Part shown: positions 11,410 to 22,588 of the stretch, piece by piece
How the letters are laid out: every line of letters starts with the position of its first letter
How positions within the stretch are numbered: the first letter of the stretch is position 1
Assembly (NCBI RefSeq): GCF_017591425.1
Contig: NW_024465885.1
Span: 47,177,001 to 47,241,000, forward strand
Reading direction: 5' to 3'
From: Ochotona curzoniae
Taxonomy: Eukaryota; Chordata; Mammalia; Lagomorpha; Ochotonidae
DNA: 64,000 nt
Program-made: the position numbers and the translations under genes
The notes under the pieces: generated by a model
What the model saw: only the letters and a program-made list of their open reading frames with translations
Databases searched by the model: none
What the model was told of the DNA's origin: nothing

Positions 11410-11740
11410 TTTTTTTTTAAGATTTATTTTTATTGGAATGTCAGATATACAGAGAAGGGGAGAGATAGAGACAGAGAGGAAGATCTTCTATCCACTGATT
11501 CACTTCCTTTGTGGCTGCAATGGCCAGAGCTGCTGAAATCTGGAGCTAGGAGCCTCTTCTGGGTCTCCCAAGAGGGTGCAGGGTTCCAAGGCTTTGCACT
11601 GTCCTCAGCTGCTGTTCCAGGCTACAAGCAGGGAGCTGGATGGGAACCAAGGCTGCCAGGATTAGAACCAGCACCCATATGGATTCCCAGCATGTGCAAA
11701 GCGAGGATTTTAGTCACTTGGCTGCCACACTGGGCCCCAG
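11410..11740 (-). repeat. C-type SINE, antisense, full length
   Basis: Runs from AAGATTTATTTTTATTGG to CTTGGCTGCCACACTGGGCCC, with GGTCTCCCAAGAGGGTGCAGG between. Confidence 0.88.
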
Positions 11741-11767
11741 ATACCTTTCTTTTATTTTGTTTAATAG

Positions 11768-12062
11768 CTATTTTTTTTATTGGAAAGGAAGATTTATGGA
11801 AAGAAAGAGGGACAGAGGAAGAGATCTCCCATGTGCTGGTCTGCAACAGGCAGAATTGAGCCAGTCCAACACCAGGGGCCAGGAGACTCCTCTGGGACTC
11901 CCATGCAGGTGCAGGGTCCCAAGACTTTGGCCCATTTTCTACTGCTTTCCCAGGCCACAAGCTAGGAGATGGATGGGAAGTAGAGCAGCTGGGACATGAA
12001 CTGGTGCGCATATGGGATCCCAGCACTTGCAAGGTTTAGCCATTGAGCCATCATGCCAGACC
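11768..12062 (-). repeat. C-type SINE, antisense, full length
   Basis: Runs from TTTTTTTTATTGGAAAGG to GAGCCATCATGCCAGACCC. It is the last member of a cluster of SINE copies and fragments starting at 9735. Confidence 0.87.
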
Positions 12063-13204
12063 CTACTGTTGTTCTTAATCTGTGCTCTTGTGGTGGTCTG
12101 TGTGGCATTTCTACAGTGGAAACAGTCTTCCCAATTGTGTGCCCACCAGTGCCCCCTCGATTTGAAGCCAACGATTCACCTCACAGACAATGGCAAAGCC
12201 ACATCCTGGCAATGCCTGGAGTTGTGTCTGTGTGAACAGCTCAACTCAGGATGCCGCTGGTACATGCCCTTCTGGGATGTTCTGCCAAGGGAGCTCCCTC
12301 CCACGGCTCACTTTGGCCAGGGTCTCACTCCCTCTCCGTCCTGGCCTGGCACTCACCTCACCACAGTGACGCTGCTCTTGTGGCAGCTTCCTTCTAGCTA
12401 CTCAGCAGCCACTCACAGCAACCACTTTTTCCCCTCCACACCCTCTTACAGGGTGTGTGGGATACCCCTCCTAGTAGATGAGGGCTGCCCTGGGCAGACG
12501 GCAGGTGCACCCAAAGCAGGTGTTTGAGGAGAGTCCACGGCAATGACTCCCACCTCCGCACAGGAAGGACAGGCCCTCGAGCTTGCCGAGAGAGCCCAGG
12601 AAACACCTGGCATAGGTTGTGATGCAAATTCACCCTTGGTCATGTGCTTCTCCATGTTTGCACAAAGGGGACTGCAGGGAATAAAAAACATTCTATCTTT
12701 TCCCTCTGGATCTCAAAAGTTACATAGAAAGGCATTCTGCCTCCTTTCCCGGAGTGCTCTGCATCAGCCTCTATTTATTGGATGTGACAGGAAGATCTGA
12801 ATTTAGAACTTTGCTACCAGCTCCAGGCTGTGTGGCCTCAAGTGCCACTCATCCCAGTCAAGGCAGCCGGCAGCCTATGATGGAGGAGGACAGCTGACAG
12901 GTTCCCTCAGTGCCGCCTGCTCTCGTGGAGGCCCCAGTGCAGGCCATACCACTTCGCATCGCCCAACTGCCAGATCTGTGGCAGGTGAGATGTGACACTC
13001 ACTATCCCTTCCACTGGTTTCCTGGGCCTTTGAGCCACTGCCAAGTCCTGTCTCTGTCTCCCCCTCTCTGTTTCTCCCTTCAGTGGGAGTGGCGAGACCT
13101 GGCGTCTTGAACCTTGCCTTTCCAACTTCATTCTTCCAGGGCCCTTGGTACATCCCAGCCAATCTCTCCTGCATCCTGGCCTTCTGGAAGGGCTGCTGAA
13201 CCCA
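12063..13204. other. intergenic sequence, nothing recognised
   Basis: Holds a 171-codon frame (12012-12527, plus) that begins inside the preceding SINE and resembles no family. Two overlapping minus-strand frames near 13 kb are equally unconvincing. I call no gene here. Confidence 0.5.
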
Positions 13205-13430
13205 CAAACATCTTGCTCATTCATTCATCAGATCTGTCCATACAGGTGCTATTCCAGGGCCTGGAGTTACAGCAGGGAACACAAGAAATGGAGGCCCCAG
13301 AGCTGCTGCAGGTAGGAGACCCTGATGTTCAAAGAGAATCAAGATGATGTTAGAGGGTATGAACATGTTTAAACAGATGGAGAAACATCAGTTACTGTGA
13401 AGTAGAGAGGGCACATTCCAGGAAATAGGA
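13205..13430 (+). repeat. probable LINE-2-type relic
   Basis: The order CTCATTCATTCATCAGA, GTGCTATTCCAGGGCCTGG, GTTACAGCAGGGAACACAAG and a following GA-rich stretch resembles the 3' region of mammalian LINE-2. Similarity was judged by eye. Confidence 0.45.
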
Positions 13431-14148
13431 GAAGACAAAAAACAGAGGGGCACCTGGAGACTGTCAGACATAGGAAAGCAGCAGACACAATGGTGTGGCG
13501 TTGCAGTGACTGATAGCCCAAAGGCATTCAACGAGCGGCGGTCGGAACTGCACCAGCAACCAGAACTCCACCAGCAACAAGGTGGGAAAGGGTGTTCAGC
13601 GGGAGCTCAGGAGGTGAACCCAGGTAAAAAACTGCTTTTCCTGGCTGGTCTATTTGATTTGACCAGGGGCAGAGACAGGTGCCATTTTGTATGGTGTGGC
13701 AAAGGCTTTAAGATTGCTGAGACAACAGTGAGCTACACATGTGCTGAACTCAGCAAGAACTCACTGAGCTCAATGCATTGCATTGATCCCACAGGGAAAA
13801 TAATACCGACTATTGCATCCTACAGGTCAAAATAGGTCCCGTATGGCCCTCAGACCTAACAGCCAACAGGTTCCAGCAAGATTAGCACCAATAACTGCCT
13901 AATTGCATAGGACTCCTGATGTCTCCTTAATCCTGGGACCTGCTCTACCAGAAGTGGGAGAAAGGAACAGACAACAGTGCAGTCTCAGCACAGTGTCACA
14001 AGAGGTGGAGACTGGTGAGCCAGGAGCTGGGGCTACCGAGACCATGGTGGAAGTCTAACAAGACAAAACTGACTGGACTGGACTGACAAGTGACTACAAA
14101 GAGCCATGTACCAACTACAGTAAGTAAAATAGAACTGTAGACCTGAGG

Positions 14149-15118
14149 GTGACACAGCTTAGAAACCTGCCCCAAGGAGAAGAATCTGCTAACCAGAAGT
14201 ACAATGACCAAGAGCAAAAGAAGAGACAAAGGACAATGAATGTTACTGAAGACTCCCCTACAGAGGAGCAAAAGCCTTTCCCAACTTCAGAGTTCACTGA
14301 GGAAGACATCGAGAAAATGGGGGATACAGAATTCAAAACACTTTTTATAAAGCTTCTTATCAACAATGTGAAGCACATAATACAGGAATTCAAGGAATTT
14401 AAGGAATATGTTACACAGGAGATGAATCAAATGAAAGCTGATATATCAGAAATGAATACAGTGGAGCAAATTAAAAGTACAGTGGAGAGTCTCCAAAATA
14501 GAATGAAGGAGGCAGAAGAAAGAATCTCAAATTTAGAAGATATTTTCTGTCATCAGGGGAAGCAAACAAAAAGCTGGAAATAGAGCTGGGTCAAGTTAAA
14601 AAAATATATATTCAAGAATTGAAAGACACTATTAAAAGACCAAATATAAGAGTTATAGGAGCTCCAGAAGGTACAGGAAAAAAACTGGGATTAAAGATAT
14701 ATTCAATGAAATAATAAAGGAAAAATTTGCTAATCTAAACAAAGAATTGGGAAACAACATCCAGGAGGGGCACAGAACTCCAACAGGCTTGACCAAAGTG
14801 ATCTTCACCACGACCCATGATAATCAAGCTCTTTTCAGTTGAACATAAGGAAAAGCCCCTTAAATGTGCATGTGAAAAAATGAATTGACATATAAAGGAA
14901 TGTCAATTAAATTCACAGGAGACCTCTCACAGGAAACTCTACAGGCAAGAAGAGAATGGAGCAACATATTCCAGATTCTAAAAGCAAAAAATTGTCGGCC
15001 CAGAATAACATACCCATCAAAGCTTTCCTTTGTCTTTGAGAATGAAATAAAATTCTTTCACAGTCAAGAAAACTTAAAATATGCCTCTTCCAAACCTGCC
15101 CTACAAATGTTATCTAAA
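14149..15118 (+). pseudogene. LINE-1 ORF1p relic (coiled coil, RRM and C-terminal domain)
   Basis: LINE-1 ORF1p is an RNA-binding trimeric chaperone of retrotransposition. Frame 14149-14583 (144 codons) has the acidic lead, then a coiled coil with a clear heptad pattern and RMKEAEERISNLED at its end. The frame then breaks; fragments of the RRM follow (VIGAPEGTGKK at about 14655). From 14885 the C-terminal domain appears (ETLQARREW, then PRITYPSKLSF) in another frame. There is at least one frameshift, and the C terminus is cut by the SINE near 15120. The longest frame begins at GTG; the natural ATG is probably at about 14236. The gene is dead but not very old. Confidence 0.85.
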
Positions 15119-15136
15119 GATCTTCTCTCTCTCTTT

Positions 15137-15443
15137 TATTTTTATTGGAAAGGCAGATATACAGAGAGGAGCAAGAGAGACAGACAGGAAGATCTTACAT
15201 CTGATGATTCACTCCCCAAGCAGCCTCAACGGCTGGAGCTGAGCCAATCCGGAGCCAGGAGCTTCCTCCGGGTCTCCCTTGCGGGTGCAGGGTCCCAAAG
15301 CTTTGGGCCGTCCTCCACTGCTTTCCCAGGCCACAAGCAGGGAGCTGGATGGGAAGTGGGGCTGCCAGGATTAGAACCGGTGCCCATATGGGACGGTGTG
15401 TTCAAGGCGAGGACGTTAATTGCTACACTATCATGCCAAGCCC
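15137..15443 (-). repeat. C-type SINE, antisense, nested in the LINE-1
   Basis: Runs from TTTTATTTTTATTGGAAAGG to ACACTATCATGCCAAGCCC. It lies between the ORF1 C-terminal codons and the element's 3' sequence, so it inserted after the LINE-1. Confidence 0.88.
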
Positions 15444-15924
15444 TAACGACGTTCTCTTGCCAGAGAAGAGGAATAGCACCCAGCAAAACCAAAAGCAAAT
15501 GTGAAAAACATCCCAGTAAAATGACAACTGAAGACTAAATGAACTAACAACCCATTGCTAAAATCACAGGACAAAATTACCACCCATACATATAAACCCT
15601 GAATGTAAACAGCTTAAACCCATCAATGAAACATCATAGATTAGTAGACTGGATATAAAAAACAAAATCCATCTATTTGTTGCCTACAGGAGACATTTCT
15701 CACCAATAAAAGTAAGTGGAAACTCTTATCTCATGGATTTTTATTTTTTGTTAGTTTCATCTTTTCAAAACCTTCTGCTTAAATTTTTCAGTGACTCATA
15801 GATCATACAGTAGTATCACCTTCTTCGAGAAGGTTCTTGATTTTCATTTCAGTGACACATTAGTCATTCGGTAGCATGTTATTTAACTTCATGGCATTGT
15901 AAACTTCTTTTTTCTTCCTGTTGC

Positions 15925-16465
15925 ATCTATGGTCTTTAGTATTGTCTGTTCTGGATGTTTGACATAAAAGGATTTGCACTAATGTGGTGTTTTGTGGCTG
16001 ACTTCTTTGTTAGGATAACGCTGTCTGTAGCCTGTACCAATACTTCCTTTTCATTACTGAGATTCCATTATTTGAAATGTCCATATTTTATTTAGCATTC
16101 TAATTCATGGGCATTCTGTGTTGTGAATTTTTTTAGCTTTATGAGTAAAATATGAGACATATTTACATATTCATGGATATTTGTGTGTTCGTGCAGACGT
16201 GCCTCTATTTCTCTGGTGTCCATGTCCAGCCGTGGGGCTGCCGCTCGCGGCACTCCACACTCGGCCCTGGAGAAGCCAGACTGTTCTCCCAAGTGGCTGT
16301 GCCTGCCGACCTTCCCGCAAGGAGAGCCTGGGGTTTCCCGTTTCTCTGCACTTGCCACTGTCCATCTTGTAAAAACAGTATACTCGCTGGGTCAGAGGTT
16401 GGCATGTCTGTGTGCTGCAGTTTGCATAGCCTGGTAGTTAATGAGAAAGGTAATGATCTCTTCGA
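15925..16465 (-). repeat. ancient LINE-1 (L1M-type) ORF2 3' end, antisense
   Basis: Ordered, diverged similarity to reversed L1 ORF2: GAGATTCCATTATTTGAAATG, TCATGGATATTTGTGTG, then CCAAGTGGCTGTGCCTGCC and GCAGTTTGCATAGCCTGG. No open frame. Confidence 0.6.
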
Positions 16466-16619
16466 GAGATGTTAAAATCTGGAGTCGGGGAGATAACACT
16501 GTCACTCTAGCATTTCTAGAACTTTCTTCCTATATACAGATGGAAGTTTCTCTCTGCTATCACTTACTTTTCTTCTGCCTCAGGGACTTTAACTCTCCAT
16601 TATTTTAGCTTTTTTGTGA

Positions 16620-16935
16620 AAGATTTATTATAGGATGTTGATTTTATTTATTTGAAAGGCAGAGTTAGACAGGCAAAGGCAGAGATTCTTCTGCTCACTT
16701 GGTTCATACCTCAAATGACAGCCGGGGCCGGGCCAGCCCCACACCAGAAACCAGAAACTTCTTCTGGGCCTCCCAAGTAACTGGGTGCAAGAACACAGCT
16801 CTCAGGCCATTTCCTGTTGCTTCCCCAGGTCCATTTACAGGGAGCTAGGTCAGCAGTGGTGCAGCCATGAGCCAGTGCCCATTGGGCATGTGAGCACTGC
16901 AGGTGGCAGCTTAATGACTACGCTGGCTACACAGA
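16620..16935 (-). repeat. C-type SINE, antisense
   Basis: Reversed tail AAGATTTATTATAGGATG, then GGGCCTCCCAAGTAACTGGG and GACTACGCTGGCTACAC. Interrupts the old LINE-1 tract. Confidence 0.72.
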
Positions 16936-16989
16936 CACTTCTAGTGGGTGTACAGGTTCAAGTTCACGTTTCTTTGCTCTCTGGACTCT

Positions 16990-17530
16990 AAATATATGAA
17001 TGTTTGTTCCCCTGTCTTTGGGTTCACATTGATTCCAACACATTCTCCATCATTCCTTATTTCTCTGAGTGTAATGTGCTCCTTTCCTCTGAGTGGTTTT
17101 TAAGACTTTTTTTTCCCCAGTGGCTTGGAATCCTTCAATTAAGAGGCACCTTGGAGGCACTTTCGTGTTTATAGTTTGCTGAGTTTCTTAGACAGTGCAG
17201 TTCTCAGCCCGAGGGGGCCTCTTCTCGCCCTGCCTCCTCTCCGGGGTTCCCCTGCAGGTGTTGGCTCACTTGGGGCGCTCACGGAGCTCAGGGATTCTCG
17301 GCTCTCCTCCTTCTGTTGTTTCTGCTCCATGTTGGATGGTTTCGCTTGCTCTGTTTTTAAGGTCGCCGACTGTTTTTCCCTCTGGTGCCTGATACCTGTT
17401 GCTGATCCTACTTAACTGTAATTTTCAACTCTTTTCCATAAGCTGTCTCTACTTAACATGCTTAAATTTCCTCTACTTCTGATGCATATACAGTATGATC
17501 ATACTATTTTAGCTTTATTATTATTTTTAA
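16990..17530. repeat. ancient LINE-1 (L1M-type) fragment
   Basis: Resembles the L1M segment with GAGTGGTTTTTAAGACTTTT and GTTTGCTGAGTTTCTTAGAC. Heavily diverged. The TCTCC-rich centre gives spurious short ORFs. Confidence 0.5.
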
Positions 17531-17539
17531 AAAAGTGTT

Positions 17540-17812
17540 AGATACACACACAGATGCACAGAAATCTCTTGCTGGTACATTCCACGATGGGTTGGTTACA
17601 GCAAACAGGTCTGGGTCAGCCAGGATCCAGGAGCTCCATCTAGGTTCCAGACATGAGACGCAGAAACCCAGGCACTTGGCTCATCTCCCACTGCCTTCCC
17701 AGGCATACTAACAGTGAACCGGGTCAGAAGTGAAGTAGCCAGGATTGGAACCAGCACTCCAGTACCAGTGTGGAAAGTGGCAACTAAACTCACTGTGCCA
17801 CAACAGCCTTTG
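17540..17812 (-). repeat. C-type SINE, antisense, old
   Basis: Recognised from CAGGCACTTGGCTCATCTCC, CTGCCTTCCCAGGCATAC and ACTCACTGTGCCACAACAGCC in reversed order. The tail is poorly preserved. Confidence 0.65.
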
Positions 17813-18060
17813 TAACAACTTTCAGTGTTTCTGCCCATTAATGTCCTCACCTATGCCTTTTTTGGTCTGTTCCTATTGTTGGTTTTCTTATCATTGTGAT
17901 CCATACTTTCCTGTGGCTTTGCATGCCTTGTAATTTTTTGTTGAATTCCAGTGTGGCCTTTATCCTGTGTGCCAGACAGTTTTCTGTTTTTACTTTGTGC
18001 TTAAGTTTCTTGAAGACTCTGAACCTCCATCATTTGTTTTCAACTTCTCTTAATGGAGAC
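17813..18060. repeat. ancient LINE-1 (L1M-type) fragment, continuation
   Basis: TTTCCTGTGGCTTTGCATGCC, GTAATTTTTTGTTGAATTCC and GTGTGCCAGACAG follow the same order as the L1M region seen left of the SINE, so the SINE split it. Confidence 0.5.
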
Positions 18061-18402
18061 CCAGGAAGGTGTTAGCCTGGGCTGTTTTTCTCTGCTGAGG
18101 GCGTAACTAAGTACTGGGTGCCACTCTGTAACTGACAGCCAACTGGAGCTACTCCAGCTCCTCGCCCCTACTGAGCCTTTCGCTGCTCTCCGTGCCTTTG
18201 CGCACACATGTGCTGAGCTGGAACTGTCCCCTCTCTCTCTGCTGGGCTCCCTGAGCAGCTGGCCGAGGGTCCCATGGAAATACGCCTGGGGGGTCAGGAA
18301 GCTGCCTGGGATAAGCTGGCTGCTTTAGAGGTCACCTCAGCCCCCTCCAACCTTTCAAACAGTGAGTAAGGGCTCTGGAACCAGAGGAAGGCAGAATGGT
18401 CC

Positions 18403-18716
18403 TGGCAACCTGCTGGGGCAGTGGTTCCTGGTAGGGGAGCCTGTGGCAGGCATCTGGGGTGGTGGTTCCTGCTAGGGCAGCCCATGGCAACGTGTTGGGG
18501 TGATGGTTCCTGGTGAGGGAGCCTGTGGCAGGCATCCAGGGTGATGGTTCCTGCTAGGGCAGCCCATGGCAACGTGTTGGGGTGATGGTTCCTGGTGGGG
18601 GAGCCTGTGGCAGGCAACCTGCTAGGGCAGCCCATGGCAACCTGCTGGGGCGATGGTTCCTGGTGGGGGAGCCCATGGCAGGCTGCCTGGGCAGTGGTTC
18701 CTGGTGGGAAGGTCTC
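18403..18716. repeat. 41-bp minisatellite, alternating A/B units
   Basis: GGTTCCTG recurs at 18423, 18464, 18505, 18546, 18587, 18655 and 18696: a 41-bp period with one shortened unit of 27 bp. Two unit types alternate (one with GAGCCTGTGGCAGG, one with CAGCCCATGGCAAC), so the real repeat unit is an 82-bp dimer. Confidence 0.95.
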
Positions 18717-19107
18717 AGAACCCTATCTGCTCAAGAGGCACCCCTGGGCCTTCACCCTGGACCCACCGCTCGTGCTGAGAATTCCCCAGGGGAATTCACA
18801 AGGTTCTCCTGGCTGAATGGCACCAAGTCCCGACTGTTCCCCTCATTACTGCTGGCCTTCCCCCTGAACTGGGGCACAGCCAGCTCTGGGTGGGCTGTAT
18901 AGCAGGAACTCCAGCTTCTGGAGGGCGGCAGTCGGCTAGGCATCCACAGGTGTGCTGGGACCTGACTGTGGAGACCCAGAGGGCCCCATCACCTGGGTTG
19001 CCCAGGGTAGAGTCAGGACAAAGGCGCTAACCAGGCTGGCAGGAAGCTCAGCCTCCCACCCAGAGGATCTGATAATGACAAGGCAGTACATCTCTCAGCG
19101 GCTTTCT

Positions 19108-20020
19108 CAAAATCCTCACAAGGCTTCTTTATTCATTCAAAATTGTAATTGTATTAACAATGAATCCTTCCTGGAAATTCTCCCAGGAAGTTGGGTTTCT
19201 TTTCCACTGTGCAAACACAGCAGGGAGGACAGATGGCTATGAATGGCACATGAACACTAAAGGAGACTCACTAGCTGCAAGTTTCATCTTTGGGATTCAT
19301 CTTTCATCAGTTTCCTGGGAGAAGTTCCGGTTCTGAGGCAGGCTTGTTTGTCCTGGGTATCGCGGGGTCTCAGCCCGCCTTGCCCACCCTGATAGGGGTT
19401 CTGGGTCTCTCAGGGACATCAGTGGCAGGGCAAAGCTATCCCCAGCACTGCCCCATGCATGGGGAATGGGGAGCCACCCAGTGAGAGCAGGCGCCGACAC
19501 GCAGCCCCCCAGTCTGCCCCACAGCCCTGCAGCAGCCCGAGGGCTCACACTTGGAGATTTACAAATCTCCTGGGTCCTGGGGGAGCAGGGAGTGTGTATT
19601 TCTCCATCTCACTTCTCCCCCAGTTCCTCCAGTTTTGAAGATACAGTGAAACACATTAAGAGACAGGATGTCAGAATGAAGTGTGTAAGGAAAGCTCCCA
19701 GCCATGCCTCCTTCCTCAGGGCCGCCTGAGCGTCAGATGTGCTAAGCAGCGGTGGTACCTGTAACCATCATGTCAGCTAGGGGCAGGGCTCCCTGTGGCT
19801 CAGCAAAGCCCAGGCTGCAGGGATGGGGTCGCCCACCACGGCCCGGGTAGGAGCTGCAGGAGCCATAATCCGAGGGGTCGGTGCAGTGCGCATCGAGGGA
19901 TCCCCTCACCTCCACAGATGGCCTGCCTGGAGATGCCGTGGGAGCCGGCTGCAGCGGAGGCTCACGTGTGCGAGGAGGGTGGCTGTGTGTGCACGAGGCA
20001 AGGAGCGGCCACGTCCTGGC
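19108..20020 (-). other. VPS26C: VPS26C 3' untranslated region
   Basis: About 0.9 kb between the stop codon and a minus-strand AATAAA at 19133-19128. No recognised interspersed repeat lies in it. The 3' end is inferred, and a longer alternative 3' UTR is possible. Confidence 0.55.
19128..19133 (-). terminator. VPS26C: probable VPS26C poly(A) signal
   Basis: TTTATT on the plus strand, i.e. AATAAA in GAATGAATAAAGAAGCC on the minus strand, followed by CTTGTGAGGATTTTG, a modest GT-rich element. Confidence 0.5.
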
Positions 20021-20103
20021 CTACGTCCTGCACAGCTTCAGCGGGAAGTTCTCCGTGATGAGGTGGTCAGCATGCAGCAGCACAACGATGTTTACCTCAA
20101 ACT
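20021..20103 (-). CDS. VPS26C: VPS26C exon 8 (last coding exon)
   Basis: Enters with two bases completing a Glu codon after the acceptor CATCAG, then encodes FEVNIVVLLH, a stretch ending in LITENFPLKLCRT, and TAG at 20023-20021. It forms the last strand of the C-terminal arrestin lobe. Compared with the human sequence I remember, the final residue is Thr rather than Ile, and an Ala replaces Pro near HxDHL. Both are ordinary substitutions. Confidence 0.96.
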
Positions 20104-20469
20104 CTGATGGGAAGATGGAGATGGTCAGGCACAAACCAGACGCCACCTCCACCCGGCCCTGGGAGCTTCCACGGCAAGGCAGCAGCGTGCCATGCAACAG
20201 GACATCCCTGAGCGATCAGCAAACCAGAGGTCAGCCCCATCGGGTCAGCCTGCCTGTGTGCTTTCCCTGAGTGAACCGTGGCCTCTTGCGCTGTAAGGCA
20301 TCCTCTGCCCACACACATTCCCTTCTTCTCTGCTGAGAATACTCTAGAATCCTTCCCATTCATTTGTATTCTCCTGCTGCTCCATTTGCTACATTTGGCA
20401 ACAGTCTGAGACTCCGGCCCACCCCTGCTCCCCCGCACCTGTGTCTTGGTGTCATAGGTAGAGCCAGTG

Positions 20470-20690
20470 GCATCAACCAGGACCCCGCTGCCTCACTTCT
20501 GATCCATGACCTGGGAAAGCAGCAGAGGGCCCAAGTGCTTGGCCCCTGCAACCACATGGGAGACCTGGATAAAGTTCCTGGCTCCTGGAATTCTACCTCA
20601 CCCAACCTTGGCCATGTAGCTATCTGGGGAGTGAACCAGTGGACTGGAGGCCTCTTTTTGTCTTTCCTTCTCTATTTCTTCTTTATTTTT
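20470..20690 (+). repeat. C-type SINE, sense, 5'-truncated
   Basis: GACCTGGGAAAGCAGCAGAGG, GAAGTGCTTGG-like centre, CACATGGGAGACCTGG and GGGGAGTGAACCAGTGGAC. The first third is lost. Confidence 0.72.
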
Positions 20691-20696
20691 TTTTTA

Positions 20697-20955
20697 AGTT
20701 TTATTTATTTTTATTTGAAAGGCAGAGTTACAGAGAAAAGGACAGAGATCTTCCATCTGCTGGTTTACTTCCCAAATGGCTGTACTGCCTGGAGCTGAGC
20801 TGATCAGGAGCTTCCCCTGGGCCTCCCATGTGGGGGCAGGAGCCCAAGGACATAGGCCATCCTCCACTACTTTCCCAGGCATTAGTAAGGAGCTGGATCG
20901 ACAGTGGAGTAGACACTACAAGAGGAAGTTTAGCTTGCTATGCCACGGTACCAGT
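20697..20955 (-). repeat. C-type SINE, antisense
   Basis: Reversed tail GTTTTATTTATTTTTATTTG, then CTTCCATCTGCTGG-type right end, ending TGCTATGCCACGGTACCAG. Shorter than full length in the middle. Confidence 0.78.
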
Positions 20956-21568
20956 AAACTGCCTTGGACAGCTTCTTGCCAGCGGCTAGGGTGATGACTA
21001 ACAGACGCACAGATGGACAGTAGCTGCCCACCTGCCACCACCCAGGCACAGCCTGGCCCAGCAAGGCCTCAGGAGCCCCTGCTGTGCACCGTGCAGCTCC
21101 CTTCCTGCGCTGTGCCCAGGCCAGACCTCCCAGGCACCAGCAAGCCATGCAGGGAAACCACAAATTCCCCATGTCATGAACACAGCCAACATGGCTGCAG
21201 GAGGTGGCCCCAGATGGCCTGCAGGTCATCACCATGTCATTACCACGGGGGCACACGCACTTCCATCACGCACCTGACAGTGACACCATGACTACTTCCT
21301 AAGATGAGCCCAGAAATGGGTAGTGCTGAGTACCACCCCATCCATTTCTGAGAATCCAACTGGGCTCCACCCGGGCACCCCATCTCGGAGAGCCTAAGGG
21401 GCAAGCCCACCTTCCTCTTGGAGGGCTTTCAAACCATCCATAGTATTTGCTCTGTGCACGCTCAGCTGCTTAGTCCTGTGGGCCTTGGCTCTCAGCTGTA
21501 CCTCCGCCCGCCAGCCCACACCCGCAGGAAGGCACACCCGCGGGGGGAAGGTGGTGCTGTGCACTTAC

Positions 21569-21721
21569 CCACTTTGAAGTTGGTGGTCTCGAGCGTGGGG
21601 CAGGTGAAGAGCCTGGGGAAGACCATGTGGATGGGCACCGAGAGGCCCCTGCACACGTCGCCGTCGGCGATCTGGATGTTCTGGATCTCCGTGGCGTCGC
21701 GGGCATAGCCTTCCGCACAGC
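21569..21721 (-). CDS. VPS26C: VPS26C exon 7
   Basis: 153 bp between the acceptor ATCGCAG and the donor GTAAGT. Completes the split Gly codon, then encodes CAEGYARDATEIQNIQIADG, a segment with VCRGLSVPIHMVFPRLF, and TLETTNFKV; its last base starts the Glu codon finished in exon 8. It forms part of the C-terminal arrestin lobe and is nearly identical to the human protein as I know it. Confidence 0.97.
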
Positions 21722-22437
21722 CTGCGATGGGACGGGGGTCAGGCACACGCAGAGGCCACCGAGCTCACACGCAGGCCCCTGTGCCCTGCATGGAATCCCC
21801 ACCAAACGCCCGCTGCAGAGGCAGGCGCTCTGCAGGATTTCCCAGCATTCCCTGTTATTCCTTCTGCAGGATTTCCCATGGATCAGAATGTACTCCCTAG
21901 ATCCTAGGCCTTGCCAACAGAACCCCTGAATTCCTGTGCTGCTGGGTTGTGGAGGGGAATCTGTGGGAGGTGTGGGTCACCCCTGTGAGTGGACAGACCT
22001 GTCTGTGGCTTGATGGGCTGCAGGGAATGGCTTGTGGGAAGCGAGCATTTGCTGGTACACACGCAGCCTGGGATGCGTGCTCATCAGCTGTCCCAGCCCG
22101 CCCGTCACGCTCTCACACAGCACCCACGGCAGCTGATTTGATCGAGCAGAGAGGTTTAGTTGGCTCACTGGCTGGAGGATCAAGGGCACAGTGCCCGCCT
22201 CAGCTCAGCCTGGAGAGGGCACTCCTGGTTGTATGCCACAGGGTCCCACTCTGCTTCCGACACCAACCCCCAACTGGTGTTAAGGACTTCCCACCAGGCT
22301 TTTCCCCTCCTGGTCACTAGCTACATCAAGGACCAGATCTGTGACACTCAACACGTGGTGGGGAAGAGAAACCACGCACACACACCAGCATTGCTGACCA
22401 TGGAGGGCTTGCGGGACAGAGGTGTGGCAGGCCTTAC
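21722..22437 (-). other. VPS26C: VPS26C intron 6
   Basis: 716 bp with canonical ends (donor GTAAGG). No interspersed repeat recognised. ORFs across it on the plus strand are antisense shadows. Confidence 0.85.
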
Positions 22438-22588
22438 CGCAGGTCTCCACGCGCACCAGCTGCAGCTCAATGCTGCGGATGGCGGCGTCCGAGTGTTCCA
22501 CCACCAGCTCCCCCGTCAGGGGCTGCGTGATGACGCAGTTGGTCGAGTTGAGGTGTCCTCGGATGAGGAATTTGGGGAGCAAGGCTCG
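22438..22588 (-). CDS. VPS26C: VPS26C exon 6
   Basis: 151 bp. Starts after TTTCATTCTAG and encodes RALLPKFLIRGHLNSTNCVI, then TQPLTGELVVEHSDAAIRS and IELQLVRVETC plus the first base of a Gly codon. This is the linker and first strands of the C-terminal arrestin lobe. Substitutions against human (for example I for L in KFLxRG) are conservative. Confidence 0.97.

Larger units (their letters stand above)
13500..15715 (+). mobile_element. LINE-1 (possibly HAL1-like) with 5' UTR and ORF1 remains, split by a SINE
   Basis: A 5'-UTR-like lead (13500-14148) is followed by ORF1 remains (14149-15118), a nested antisense SINE (15137-15443) and about 270 bases of following element sequence ending near TTTCTCACCAATAAAAG. 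The segment CATCTATTTGTTGCCTACAG directly after ORF1, with no full ORF2, suggests either 3' truncation or a half-LINE (HAL1). The element is not intact. Confidence 0.75.
20104..21568 (-). other. VPS26C: VPS26C intron 7
   Basis: 1.47 kb with donor GTAAGT. Contains a degraded sense SINE and an antisense SINE (20470-20955). The rest, 20104-20469 and 20956-21568, shows nothing recognisable. Confidence 0.85.

Noticed and set aside
12012..12527. 171-codon plus ORF between SINEs
   Set aside because: It starts inside an antisense SINE and shows no domain, splice support or family resemblance.
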